8,348 nt of DNA from Chthoniobacter sp. (GCA_025352865.1 JANXSB010000251.1:1-8348), one strand, 5' to 3'; positions 1 to 6,702 are shown, counted from the first letter of the stretch. Numbers and translations are program-made. Notes: generated by a model not told the origin, from the sequence alone.

Positions 1-662
1 GACAGCAGCCACGGAGCGGTCGCAATACCTATTTTCCATACCGAACCAACACTGAAACCGTCGCTCTTCGCTCCGAACTTTGGAAGCCGAGTAAGATAAA
101 AGTAAACCAAGGTTTGACCGAAGAAAAGTCCTACTTGGAAAAATCTCTTCGCGTTGGCCATTACTGGCTCTAGGTGAACATCTTTGGTTTGCTCATACAC
201 GAAAATGCGATCTGAAATCCATGCCCTAAATGTGCCGCTATGAAAGGCAAATCCGAATGCAAGTAGCAACTCACCCAAGATCGCCATCGCGATAACCTGC
301 CACTTTTGCTCAGGATGAACGACTGCGATTGAACTGTAAACCACAAACCCGATGGCAACGAGTCCAAAGGCTACCCCAAGAGCTCTACGGTGGCCAGCTG
401 CATCAGCCACTGCCCCCGTGAACGGCTCGGCAAAAACTTCGAAAAGCATCGTGAAAGCAAGTACGGGCAACAACGCATTGAGCGGGTTGTTGACGTCAGG
501 AACGAAGCCTGCCAAGTAGTAAGCAACCCATGCGGAATAGAGTCCGAAAGCGAAACCGTAAAAAAGACTGATCTGCGATGCAACCCAAAGAACTCGTCGA
601 GACTGTGGATGAACTGGAAGCCGAAACACGGGGCTGGCGGCAGCGTCGGTCAAAGGGGCCAT
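1..662 (-). CDS. MFS transporter, N-terminal part (runs off window start)
   Basis: Inner-membrane secondary transporter of the major facilitator superfamily; substrate unknown. The minus-strand frame is open from an ATG at 660-662 to the window edge and gives 220 residues; a normal MFS protein has about 400-450, so roughly the C-terminal half is missing. An in-frame TGA at 678-680 limits the N-terminus and leaves this ATG as the natural start, with no clear Shine-Dalgarno sequence. Hydrophobic helices lie at about residues 25-52, 62-78, 94-114 and 122-141. The loop after the second helix carries the MFS motif A pattern (G83, D87, G90, R92, R93: GAVADAAGHRR). A later segment, AFHSGTFRAWISD (about 139-151), resembles the region around helix 5 of drug-efflux-like MFS proteins. 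G+C is visibly lower than in the other genes, which may mean separate acquisition. Family assignment is fairly sure; substrate and efflux-versus-uptake cannot be told. Confidence 0.85.
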   Translation of the reverse strand, partial: MAPLTDAAASPVFRLPVHPQSRRVLWVASQISLFYGFAFGLYSAWVAYYLAGFVPDVNNPLNALLPVLAFTMLFEVFAEPFTGAVADAAGHRRALGVAFGLVAIGFVVYSSIAVVHPEQKWQVIAMAILGELLLAFGFAFHSGTFRAWISDRIFVYEQTKDVHLEPVMANAKRFFQVGLFFGQTLVYFYLTRLPKFGAKSDGFSVGSVWKIGIATAPWLL

Positions 663-683
663 TACGGGGAATGATGATCATGC

Positions 684-729
684 ACATCCAGTCAACGCGT
701 GCGAGCATTCGCAGGCGCGGACTGGATGT
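684..729. promoter_or_regulatory. 46-nt imperfect hairpin in the leader of the MFS gene
   Basis: Outer arms ACATCCAGTC (684-693) and GACTGGATGT (720-729) are perfect reverse complements of 10 bp. Inside them CGCG (696-699) pairs with CGCG (716-719) and TGCGA (700-704) pairs with TCGCA (709-713), leaving AA and GG bulges and a GCAT loop (705-708). This gives 19 base pairs in total. The structure ends about 21 nt before the MFS start codon. No T-run follows on either strand, so it is not a standard intrinsic terminator. It could be an operator, an mRNA leader structure, or a remnant of a small interspersed repeat. The pairing is seen directly; the function is unknown. Confidence 0.6.
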
Positions 730-749
730 TAACAGGCAGATGGTCGATC

Positions 750-768
750 AAACTTCATGAGCAAGTTT
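750..768. repeat. Short inverted repeat AAACTT-7-AAGTTT
   Basis: Six-base arms (750-755 and 763-768) flank a 7-nt centre, about 90-105 nt upstream of the MFS start in the AT-rich spacer. It is directly followed by another small dyad (TTTTA-agcg-TAAAA). The spacing would suit a repressor operator, but repeats this short arise by chance in AT-rich DNA. Confidence 0.25.
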
Positions 769-990
769 TAAGCGTAAAAGCGGGCTGGATCAATGAAAAA
801 AACCGTTGATTTGCAAAATCACGCCCAATTCAGCCACAAAAGTGACGAAGCAGCCGACCACTGTGGCGGCGGTGCAAGTCGACCTTTTGTTGCATGCGTT
901 ACGCCAGCGGCTTCTGTTTCAACATCCGCGTCATAGATAGATGCTGGCCCTCCGCATGGCGAATCCACCGGGAGCGACGGCGCGGTTTTC

Positions 991-1899
991 CTACTCCGCG
1001 ACGACCGCCATTCGGAAGCCGACGGTGCCTTCCTGAAAGCCTTTTTGCGAGCCGAAGGCTGGGTCGCTCCAGCCGCGGGCGGCGCTGCGGAGTTTGCTCT
1101 TGGCGTCGATCCACGCGCCGCCGCGCTGCACGCGGAAGGCCATGTTGGCTTTCACGGGTTCCTTCGGGCCGTGCGGGTCGGTGGCGTCGCCGCCGGGGTA
1201 GGGGCCGATGTAGTCGAGCACCCATTCGCGGGCGTTGCCGAGCATGTCGTGCAGGCCCCACGCGTTGGGCTTTTTGCCGCCGACGGGCTGGATGCGGGGC
1301 ATGGTGCCGCGGTTGAAAGGGCCGGTCGTTTTCACGTACCACGCGATGTCCGCGAGCGCGTCGTCGCTCTCGGCGGCGGGGTTGCGCGTGGTCGTGCCGG
1401 CGCGGCAGGCGTGCTCCCACTGCGCCTCGGTCGGCAGTGAATACGCCAGCCCCGCGGGCAGCCGGCCTGCCGCGCGTTCGCGCTCGGTGAGCTTTTTGCA
1501 AAATTCGCGCGCATGCTCCCACGTCACATTCACCGCAGGGAATTTGCCGAAGTCCGCGCCCTGCTTCGTCCACTCGTCGGCGGTCTTTTTCGACCACGGG
1601 TCGTCGGTCTTGCCCATCAGCGCCTCATACTGCGCGCGCGTCGTCTCGGTCTTCGCGAGCCAGAACGGTTTCGAGATTGTCACCTTCGTCTGCGGCCCTT
1701 CGCCGGTCACGGGGTCGGCATTGCGCCACGGTTCGCCCACCGGACTGCCCATGAGGAAAGTGCCCGCGCGAATCGCGACCAACTCGATGCCGAGATCGGC
1801 GGGCGCTTTTGGCTCCGCCGAAAATGCGGACGCCGCGAGGAGCGGGGCGAGGAGAAATGCGAGGAGAGGGGCGCGCTGAATGATCTGGGGTTTGGTCAT
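991..1899 (-). CDS. Secreted SUMF1/FGE-sulfatase-domain protein without the catalytic cysteine pair
   Basis: 302 residues from the ATG at 1897-1899 to TAG. This start is preferred because it begins a good signal peptide (hydrophobic core about 11-25, likely cleavage after ASAFSA at 28), overlaps the upstream stop as ATGA, and has a weak purine-rich GAGA 7 nt upstream. A longer frame reaching back to 2031 would add 44 Arg-rich residues lying within the exosortase gene. The SUMF1 (formylglycine-generating enzyme-like) domain fills the mature protein: GTFLMGS (47-52), KPFWLAKTETTRAQY (77-91), a LPTEAQWEHACRAG block (155-168), GLHDMLGNAREW (215-226) and RGGAWIDAKSKLRSAAR (259-275), ending in GFRMAVV. 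True FGEs carry a Cys pair just after the RGGSW-like motif. Here that stretch has Asp, Lys and Ser and no Cys, so sulfatase activation is unlikely. Expected location is periplasm or outside. It is last in an ATGA-linked unit with the exosortase and TPR genes, so a role in that envelope system is inferred. It has no PEP-CTERM-like tail. Confidence 0.9.
   Translation of the reverse strand: MTKPQIIQRAPLLAFLLAPLLAASAFSAEPKAPADLGIELVAIRAGTFLMGSPVGEPWRNADPVTGEGPQTKVTISKPFWLAKTETTRAQYEALMGKTDDPWSKKTADEWTKQGADFGKFPAVNVTWEHAREFCKKLTERERAAGRLPAGLAYSLPTEAQWEHACRAGTTTRNPAAESDDALADIAWYVKTTGPFNRGTMPRIQPVGGKKPNAWGLHDMLGNAREWVLDYIGPYPGGDATDPHGPKEPVKANMAFRVQRGGAWIDAKSKLRSAARGWSDPAFGSQKGFQEGTVGFRMAVVAE
1896..1899 (-). 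other. ATGA stop/start overlap, exosortase to SUMF1 gene
   Basis: The minus-strand ATGA contains the start codon of the SUMF1-domain gene (1899-1897) and the TGA stop of the exosortase gene (1898-1896). Four-base overlaps like this usually mean co-transcription and translational coupling by re-initiation. Confidence 0.85.
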
Positions 1900-3461
1900 G
1901 GGAATTTCTCTTTTCGGTGGATCACGCCGCCGAGCAGGCGGACGACTTCCGCCTCGGCTTCGTCCGCATCGCGGGGGCCGGCGACGGCGACTTCGAGAAC
2001 CTGCTGGCCGAGATTGCGCCGGCCTTTCCACACCGCCTCCAGCCGGCTGGCCGTGGTCATGCGGACGCGCGTGCTCTGCGGCGCATCGTCGGGCGGCTGA
2101 TCTTCCCAGAGGCAGTAGAAAACGTACATCTCACGATCCCGGATTCCGAAAATGTAGGCGTGGGTCACCAGGTCGGTTTGGGAAATTTGCCAGCGCCGGA
2201 GACCGAGGTCGGAACGCAGGACGGCACCGCTCGCGGGAAGACAAATCTCCGGCCCGTGCGAGCGCGCGAGTTGCGCGGAGGCCCGCCCCGGAAACCAGCG
2301 CAGAAAAACCAGCGACCACTGACGTCCTCCCGCGTCGGCCCACGTCGCGGATTGAGCCTCGTTGTAGCGCAGGATCGCACGCGTGGATTCCGGGAAAGTG
2401 AGTTCGCGAAAGCCGGCCTCGTGCGCGGGCAGCGCCACGGACCACGGCTCGGCGCGCGGCGTGCGGGACTCATGCGCGCGATACCAAAGCTCGCTCGCGC
2501 CTTCCACCGCGAGCAGCCACAGCGCGCACCCGATCAGGAGGTTTTTGGAAATGTGTCGCGGACGGTGCAGCGAAGGATTCAGCGGCTCAGCATCCGCACG
2601 AGCACCGCGCGCGCGCAGCGCCGCCGTCAGCACGGCGAGCCCGCCGAGACTGACGATGAGCACGGTGAGACCGACCGTGTCATGCCACTTCGCGATGGCG
2701 TCGGTTCCCTGGCTGACGCACAGCCACACGAGGAAAAGCGCGCGGCCCGCATTGCATACAAACGCGAGCACCAGTCCGCTCGCGAGCAGGGTCAGTCTCC
2801 GCGCCATTCCGAAGCGGAAAAGTTCGCCGAGAAACAGCGCCGCCATGAGCGTGGTCTGGAGCGAGCGCACGCCGCTGCACGCCTCCTCCACGCCCACCAC
2901 GCCGGTGCTCACCTCGATCACGTTTCCGTGCTGCGTCGCGGGGATTCCGAACCAGCCGAGCGCGTCCACGCAGATCGTCGCCACGGCGCGCATCAGCCTT
3001 TGGATCACCGCCTGCTCGAACGGCACCGGCCACGGCACCGCGACGAGCAGGAAACAAATCGGCCAGACAAAATGCCGCAGCCACGGTCGCCCGCCCGCGC
3101 CATAAATCACGCACAGCGAAAGCGCGAGCGACACCCCGGCCATCGCCCAGCTCACCAGCCGCCAGTCCGGAGCGCCCTCCTGCATCACGCGTAGCGGCAG
3201 CAGCAGCAGACCCAGCGCCGCCGCCACGAGCGCGAGCATTTTCCACGAGCGCACCGACGCCGTGGGCGGGCGCGTTTTCCATCTCTCGCCAAAAAGATAG
3301 AGCGCGAGAAACGGCACGGTCCAGCCATAGGCGTACTGCGCGTTCACCGACCACTCCACGCGCAGTTGATTGAGCGTGGAAAACCACAGCGCCGCGAGCA
3401 GCACCGTCAGCCACAACGCGCCGCCGCCCGTGCTCTTCGCGGCCTCGCCGGATGCCGTCAT
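1896..3461 (-). CDS. xrt: Exosortase with C-terminal EpsI domain (fusion)
   Basis: Inner-membrane cysteine transpeptidase-like enzyme predicted to recognise and process PEP-CTERM-type C-terminal sorting signals, fused to the EpsI domain often found as a separate partner. From the ATG at 3461 it has 521 residues. The first ~290 are polytopic, with hydrophobic segments from about 14 to 285. The family's catalytic set is intact: Cys195 in EEACSGVRSL, Arg240 in NAGRALFL, and His260 in HDTVG. A linker and another hydrophobic segment (about 306-320) lead into the EpsI part (about 325-515), with the HGPEICLPASG motif (Cys407) and a typical closing segment with RVRMTTASRLEAVW. The start is ambiguous: 3461 makes an ATGA overlap with the upstream stop, and 3467 adds two residues (MAM...). 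A GGAGGAG at 3485-3491 lies 17 nt before 3467, rather far. The open frame extends back to 3608 but there overlaps the TPR gene and looks non-coding. It is the middle gene of the TPR-exosortase-SUMF1 unit. Substrates are not in the window. Confidence 0.95.
   Translation of the reverse strand: MTASGEAAKSTGGGALWLTVLLAALWFSTLNQLRVEWSVNAQYAYGWTVPFLALYLFGERWKTRPPTASVRSWKMLALVAAALGLLLLPLRVMQEGAPDWRLVSWAMAGVSLALSLCVIYGAGGRPWLRHFVWPICFLLVAVPWPVPFEQAVIQRLMRAVATICVDALGWFGIPATQHGNVIEVSTGVVGVEEACSGVRSLQTTLMAALFLGELFRFGMARRLTLLASGLVLAFVCNAGRALFLVWLCVSQGTDAIAKWHDTVGLTVLIVSLGGLAVLTAALRARGARADAEPLNPSLHRPRHISKNLLIGCALWLLAVEGASELWYRAHESRTPRAEPWSVALPAHEAGFRELTFPESTRAILRYNEAQSATWADAGGRQWSLVFLRWFPGRASAQLARSHGPEICLPASGAVLRSDLGLRRWQISQTDLVTHAYIFGIRDREMYVFYCLWEDQPPDDAPQSTRVRMTTASRLEAVWKGRRNLGQQVLEVAVAGPRDADEAEAEVVRLLGGVIHRKEKFP
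3458..3461 (-). other. ATGA stop/start overlap, TPR gene to exosortase
   Basis: Minus-strand ATGA in which the TGA (3460-3458) ends the TPR gene and the ATG (3461-3459) can start the exosortase. It repeats the junction seen between exosortase and SUMF1 genes, which supports one coupled unit and supports 3461 as the exosortase start. Confidence 0.75.
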
Positions 3462-5176
3462 AGCCATGCAGCGATTAGCTCGCGCTCCTCCGGGCGCAAA
3501 CTCTCCGGGCGCAGCGCCCGCGCTTCCGCGCGCGCCTCGCTGGTTTTTCCATTCGCGCCGAGCACCGCGGCATGCACCGCGCGGTGGGCGGGCGCGGTGC
3601 GCTCCCACGGAATCTCGAGCCCGTCATAAACCGCCAGCGCGCGCGCGGGCTGCGCCAGCCGGTGATAGGCGAGCGCGAGCGTGGTCCGGTGCGGCAGGCT
3701 TTGCGGGGACTGCGCGACCAGCCGCTCGGCGCTCTTGAGGCCGGCCGACACTTCCTGACCGCCGAGCAAGGTGAGGTACGTGTAGTCATTTTCCACCGCC
3801 GTGTCGTTCGGCCACCGTCCGCGCATCTCGCGCAGAATCCCGCGCAGCGCCACCGTATCGCCCTTCTTCTCGGCCATGCGCAGCAGCGCCTCGTACGCGG
3901 GCCGCGCGGTCTTGGCGCTCGCGGTCAGCGACTTGTAGGCCAGCTCCGCCTCGCGGGTTTCGCCGATTTTTTCCGCGTAGCTCCCGACCACCCACATCTG
4001 CTCAGGCGAAGGCGCGGCCCCAAGATGCGCGCGCCGCCAGTGCAGTTCGCTTTTGGAAACCTGCCCGAGTTCCATCGCGCAGCGGGCTAGGAACAGTTCG
4101 ACATAAACCTCGTCCAGCGGCACGCCCTTTCGGTCGAGAATCTCCCCGATTTCCTTCCACGATTTCATCCCCGCCAGCGCATCGAGATGCACCAGCAGGA
4201 GGTCCTTGCGCTTCAGCGCCTCGGCGAGCGGGATGACCTGGAGCGCCCGAGCGAATTCACGATGCGCGTTCAGCCACACCCCGAAACTCCCCTGCCCCGC
4301 GGCATCGGCCGCCGCCCTGCACTCCGCGCTTTTCCGATCGAGCAAAGCCTCGCGCTGCGCCGGCTGGAGCCTGATTTCCCAATCCAGCGCCATCAGCTTT
4401 TGCGTTTCCGTGGCGACCGCATTTTCTTTGAGCAAAGGGATGAGCTTTTGCAGTTCGTCGCCCGGCAGACCGTCCTTGTGCCCGAGGTATTCGATCGCTT
4501 CGAGACCGCTCCGGCCCCGATCCTGCGCCACCTGCATCAGCGCCCGCAGACCCGCCTCTTTTTCCTGCGACCCCGGCGCGTCAAACTGCAGCAGCCCGAG
4601 CAGCAACTGCCCCTCCATATTCTGCGGATCGAGCCGCTGCGCGCGGCGCGCGAACTCCATCCCCTGCTCATAATTGCGCCGCGCCGCCGACATGCGCGCC
4701 GCCAGCCGCAGCGCCGCCGCATCCGGCGCGGCCCCGCCGAGGAGACGGTTCAGCTCCTGCTCGGCTTCCGGCAGCAGGCCGACGTGGAAAAGGTCTTCCG
4801 CATAGCGTCGGCGATCCGCATCCGAGACGGCCTTCGCACCCTCGAGTTCCTTCCAAAACGGAATCGCCGCCGCCGCATTTCCCGTCGCGTTTTGCAGCCG
4901 CGCCACGGCACGGATCGCCGCGGGTTCGCCGGGCATGAGCTTGTAAGCCGCGCCCGCCTTGGCCGAAGCGTCCGGCCATTTTTCCTGCGCCGTCAGCGCC
5001 TCCGCCTGCCCCGCCAGTTGCCGCGCCCGCCAGCCTTTCGCCGCGCGATAGATGGGCTTGGATACGAACGCCAGCGCCAGCGCCGCCACGACGCAAAAAG
5101 CTCCCGCGATCAGCCATCGCTGGCGTCGCTTTTTCGCCGCAATGAGCTGCGGAGCAAGACTGGTCTCAGGGTACAT
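3458..5176 (-). CDS. Membrane-anchored TPR-like repeat protein
   Basis: 572 residues from the ATG at 5174-5176, with no recognisable Shine-Dalgarno sequence. A basic stretch (KKRRQR, 15-20) precedes one hydrophobic helix (about 21-38), which predicts a type II-like anchor with the bulk of the protein in the periplasm; there is no lipobox. The rest is almost entirely alpha-helical and Ala/Leu/Glu/Arg-rich with TPR-like spacing. Helix pairs are recognisable at about 54-84, 85-115, 120-150 and 155-185, and again at about 390-420, 425-455, 494-524 and 528-556. The central part (about 200-380) is more degenerate. No enzymatic motif was seen. TPR proteins commonly accompany exosortase/EpsI genes in envelope or exopolysaccharide loci, so a scaffold role near the exosortase is plausible, but this comes from context. 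It starts 98 bp after modB and its stop overlaps the exosortase start. Repeat boundaries are by eye. Confidence 0.85.
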   Translation of the reverse strand: MYPETSLAPQLIAAKKRRQRWLIAGAFCVVAALALAFVSKPIYRAAKGWRARQLAGQAEALTAQEKWPDASAKAGAAYKLMPGEPAAIRAVARLQNATGNAAAAIPFWKELEGAKAVSDADRRRYAEDLFHVGLLPEAEQELNRLLGGAAPDAAALRLAARMSAARRNYEQGMEFARRAQRLDPQNMEGQLLLGLLQFDAPGSQEKEAGLRALMQVAQDRGRSGLEAIEYLGHKDGLPGDELQKLIPLLKENAVATETQKLMALDWEIRLQPAQREALLDRKSAECRAAADAAGQGSFGVWLNAHREFARALQVIPLAEALKRKDLLLVHLDALAGMKSWKEIGEILDRKGVPLDEVYVELFLARCAMELGQVSKSELHWRRAHLGAAPSPEQMWVVGSYAEKIGETREAELAYKSLTASAKTARPAYEALLRMAEKKGDTVALRGILREMRGRWPNDTAVENDYTYLTLLGGQEVSAGLKSAERLVAQSPQSLPHRTTLALAYHRLAQPARALAVYDGLEIPWERTAPAHRAVHAAVLGANGKTSEARAEARALRPESLRPEERELIAAWL

Positions 5177-5274
5177 TCGGGCGGGGATTCGACCGGATCA
5201 TGCCGGCCTCGCAACGCGGCGCGCAGCGTAATTGCCGGGCCGCGAAATCTCAAGCGAACCCTGCGCATGGTGCG

Positions 5275-5928
5275 TTACTTTCCCGCGCGATTCAGGCGGC
5301 CGAGAAGGGTGATCGCCGCGAGCGAAATGGCGAGGAGCGCGGCGGCGAGGATGAGCGCTTCGCGGCGCTCGCCGGCCTCGACGGCGAAAAAAATCGCGAC
5401 CGGCGCGGTGGCGGTACGGCCGGGGATATTGCCCGCGATCATGAGCGTGGCGCCGAACTCCCCGAGCGCGCGCAGAAAGCTGAGAATCGCGCCCGCGGCG
5501 ATGCCCGGCCAGGCGATGGGCAGCATGATTTTCCACAGGATGCTCCACTCCGAGCGGCCAAAGACGCGCGCCGCGTCGAGCAGGCTCGGCTCGATCTGCT
5601 GAAACGCGCCGCGCGCTGTCTGGTACATGATCGGGAAGGCGACGACGAACGATGCGAGCACCGTCGCCGGCCAGGTGAAAATGATCGACCATCCGACGCG
5701 CGCGAGCACCTCGCCGAGCGGCGAGTTGCGCCCGAAGACGAGCAGCAGCGCGAGCCCGACGACGGACGGCGGCAGCGCGATGGGGAGCATGAAAAGCGCA
5801 TCGAGCACCTGGCCGGCGGCACTGCGCCGGTCGAGCCGCCAGCGCGCGCAGAGGATGCCGGCGAGGAAGGTGAGCAGGGTGGCGCAGAGCGCGGTCTGGA
5901 GGGAGAGGCGGAGTGGCGTCAGGCCCAT
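5275..5928 (-). CDS. modB: Molybdate ABC transporter permease ModB
   Basis: Inner-membrane permease subunit that, as a dimer with two ModC ATPases, moves molybdate delivered by ModA into the cytoplasm. 217 residues, close to the usual ModB size, with about five hydrophobic helices. The cytoplasmic EAA loop that docks to the ATPase is intact: EPSLLDAARVFGRSEW (113-128) followed by KIMLPIAWPGI (133-143). The next segment, AILSFLRALGEFGATLMIAGNIPG (about 147-170), is highly characteristic of ModB. It begins 9 bp after the modA stop, so the two are co-transcribed. No modC follows: the next gene on the same strand, after a 98-bp gap (5177-5274), is the TPR gene. That gap has only weak dyads and no evident terminator, so read-through into the TPR/exosortase unit is possible. 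The intact EAA loop implies that a ModC encoded elsewhere is used. Confidence 0.95.
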   Translation of the reverse strand: MGLTPLRLSLQTALCATLLTFLAGILCARWRLDRRSAAGQVLDALFMLPIALPPSVVGLALLLVFGRNSPLGEVLARVGWSIIFTWPATVLASFVVAFPIMYQTARGAFQQIEPSLLDAARVFGRSEWSILWKIMLPIAWPGIAAGAILSFLRALGEFGATLMIAGNIPGRTATAPVAIFFAVEAGERREALILAAALLAISLAAITLLGRLNRAGK

Positions 5929-5937
5929 CGGCGCTGG

Positions 5938-6702
5938 TCAGGGCGGGGGGAGAAAGCCGTGTTTTTCAAAGACCGCACGCGCCGCCGGAGAGGTGAGGAA
6001 GGCGATGAACGCGTGGGCCGCGGCCTTTTGCTGCGAGGCCTTCGGGATGGCGCACGGATAGAGAATCGTCTGGTGCGTCTTCGGCTCGGCGGTCGCGGCG
6101 ATGCGGACCTTGGTGGAGCGGTGCGCATCGGTGACATAGACCACGCCTGCGTCCGCGTCGCCGGTGCCGACATTGGTCAGGACCTGCCCGACATCGAGAA
6201 GATTGACGAGCTTCGGCGCGAGCGCGTCGGTGAGTTTGAGCGCGGCGAAAGTCTCCATCGTGTAGGTGCCCACGGCGACGGTGCGTGGCTCGCCGATGGC
6301 GATGTGCCGCACCTCGGGGTTGGCAAGATCGGCGAAGGCGTGGATCGTCGTGTTTTCCTTGGGCACGATGAGCACGAGCGTGTTCCTGGCGACATTGCGG
6401 ATGGAGTCGCGGACGAGCAGATCCCTTTTTTCGAGGGCAAAGATTTCCTTCGGCGAGGCGGAGATGAAGACATCCACGGGCGCGCCGTTTTCGATCTGAT
6501 GCTGGAGCGTGCCGGAGCCGGCGATGTTCAAGGTGATCGCGACATCCGCGTGGTCGCGCGCGTAGAGGGTTTTGAGTTCCGGGAGCACATCGCGGAGGCT
6601 GGTCGCGGCGGAGACGGTGAGCGGCGTCTCGGCTCCGGCGCGGAGATTCAGTGCGGCGAGGAGGGTGAGAAAGGCGGGGACGAATTTCATGGCTCCCGCC
6701 AT
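5938..6702 (-). CDS. modA: Molybdate-binding periplasmic protein ModA
   Basis: Periplasmic binding protein that captures molybdate (possibly tungstate) for ModB. 254 residues from the ATG at 6702; an in-frame ATG at 6690 would remove four residues (MKFVPAF...). Neither start has a well-spaced ribosome site, since GGGAG sits only 2 nt from the 6690 start, so the longer form is a guess. A signal peptide is clear, with likely cleavage after LRAGA (about 24). Family motifs run in order: TVSAATSLRDVLPEL (29-43), AGSGTLQHQIENGAPVDVFISAS (about 61-83), NTLVLIVPK (107-115), VAVGTYTMETF (142-152), GDADAGVVYVTDA (181-193) and AFIAFLTSPAARAVFEKHGF (231-250). Likely oxyanion-contacting positions by analogy to ModA are Ser35, Ser63, the loop near 142-145 and Tyr189. 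It is the first gene of the minus-strand series, divergent from the CotH-like gene. No ModE-type operator was recognised upstream. Confidence 0.95.
   Translation of the reverse strand: MAGAMKFVPAFLTLLAALNLRAGAETPLTVSAATSLRDVLPELKTLYARDHADVAITLNIAGSGTLQHQIENGAPVDVFISASPKEIFALEKRDLLVRDSIRNVARNTLVLIVPKENTTIHAFADLANPEVRHIAIGEPRTVAVGTYTMETFAALKLTDALAPKLVNLLDVGQVLTNVGTGDADAGVVYVTDAHRSTKVRIAATAEPKTHQTILYPCAIPKASQQKAAAHAFIAFLTSPAARAVFEKHGFLPPP

Larger units (their letters stand above)
663..990. other. Gene-free spacer between MFS gene and SUMF1-domain gene
   Basis: About 328 bp with no credible coding frame. It holds the leader of the MFS gene (hairpin at 684-729, small inverted repeat at 750-768) and the 3' end of the SUMF1/exosortase/TPR unit. 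The part around 740-840 is AT-rich, with a run of seven A on the plus strand near 795-801, which reads as a T-run on the minus strand. A short AT-rich dyad (GATTT/AAATC around 808-821) precedes that T-run in the minus direction, so it could be a weak terminator for the upstream unit, but the stem is too short to claim. No convincing -35/-10 pair was recognised for the MFS gene. Confidence 0.6.

Noticed and set aside
390..760. Small plus-strand frames (94 and 60 codons) over the MFS gene start and hairpin
   Set aside because: They are antisense to the MFS frame, have no motif, and partly consist of hairpin sequence.
790..823. Possible intrinsic terminator for the SUMF1 gene on the minus strand
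   Set aside because: The stem is only about 5 AT-rich base pairs before the T-run and lies some 170 nt beyond the stop codon; too weak to list as a terminator.
902..950. GCCAGC/GCTGGC inverted repeat just downstream of the SUMF1 gene
   Set aside because: Six-base arms separated by more than 30 nt with no following T-run; expected by chance in GC-rich DNA.
1900..2031. N-terminal extension of the SUMF1-domain frame
   Set aside because: 44 Arg/Pro-rich residues inside the exosortase gene that would bury the signal peptide; the start at 1899 is clearly better.
1917..3194. Plus-strand open frame (425 codons) opposite the exosortase
   Set aside because: Arg/His/Gln-rich translation with no motifs, antisense to a gene with an intact catalytic set.
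3462..3608. N-terminal extension of the exosortase frame
   Set aside because: It overlaps the end of the TPR gene by about 150 bp and reads as a Gly/Arg-rich shadow. The ATGA junction gives a better start.
4187..5602. Plus-strand open frame (471 codons) opposite the TPR gene and modB
   Set aside because: Arg/Pro-rich translation without domains, antisense to real genes and continuing through an intergenic gap.
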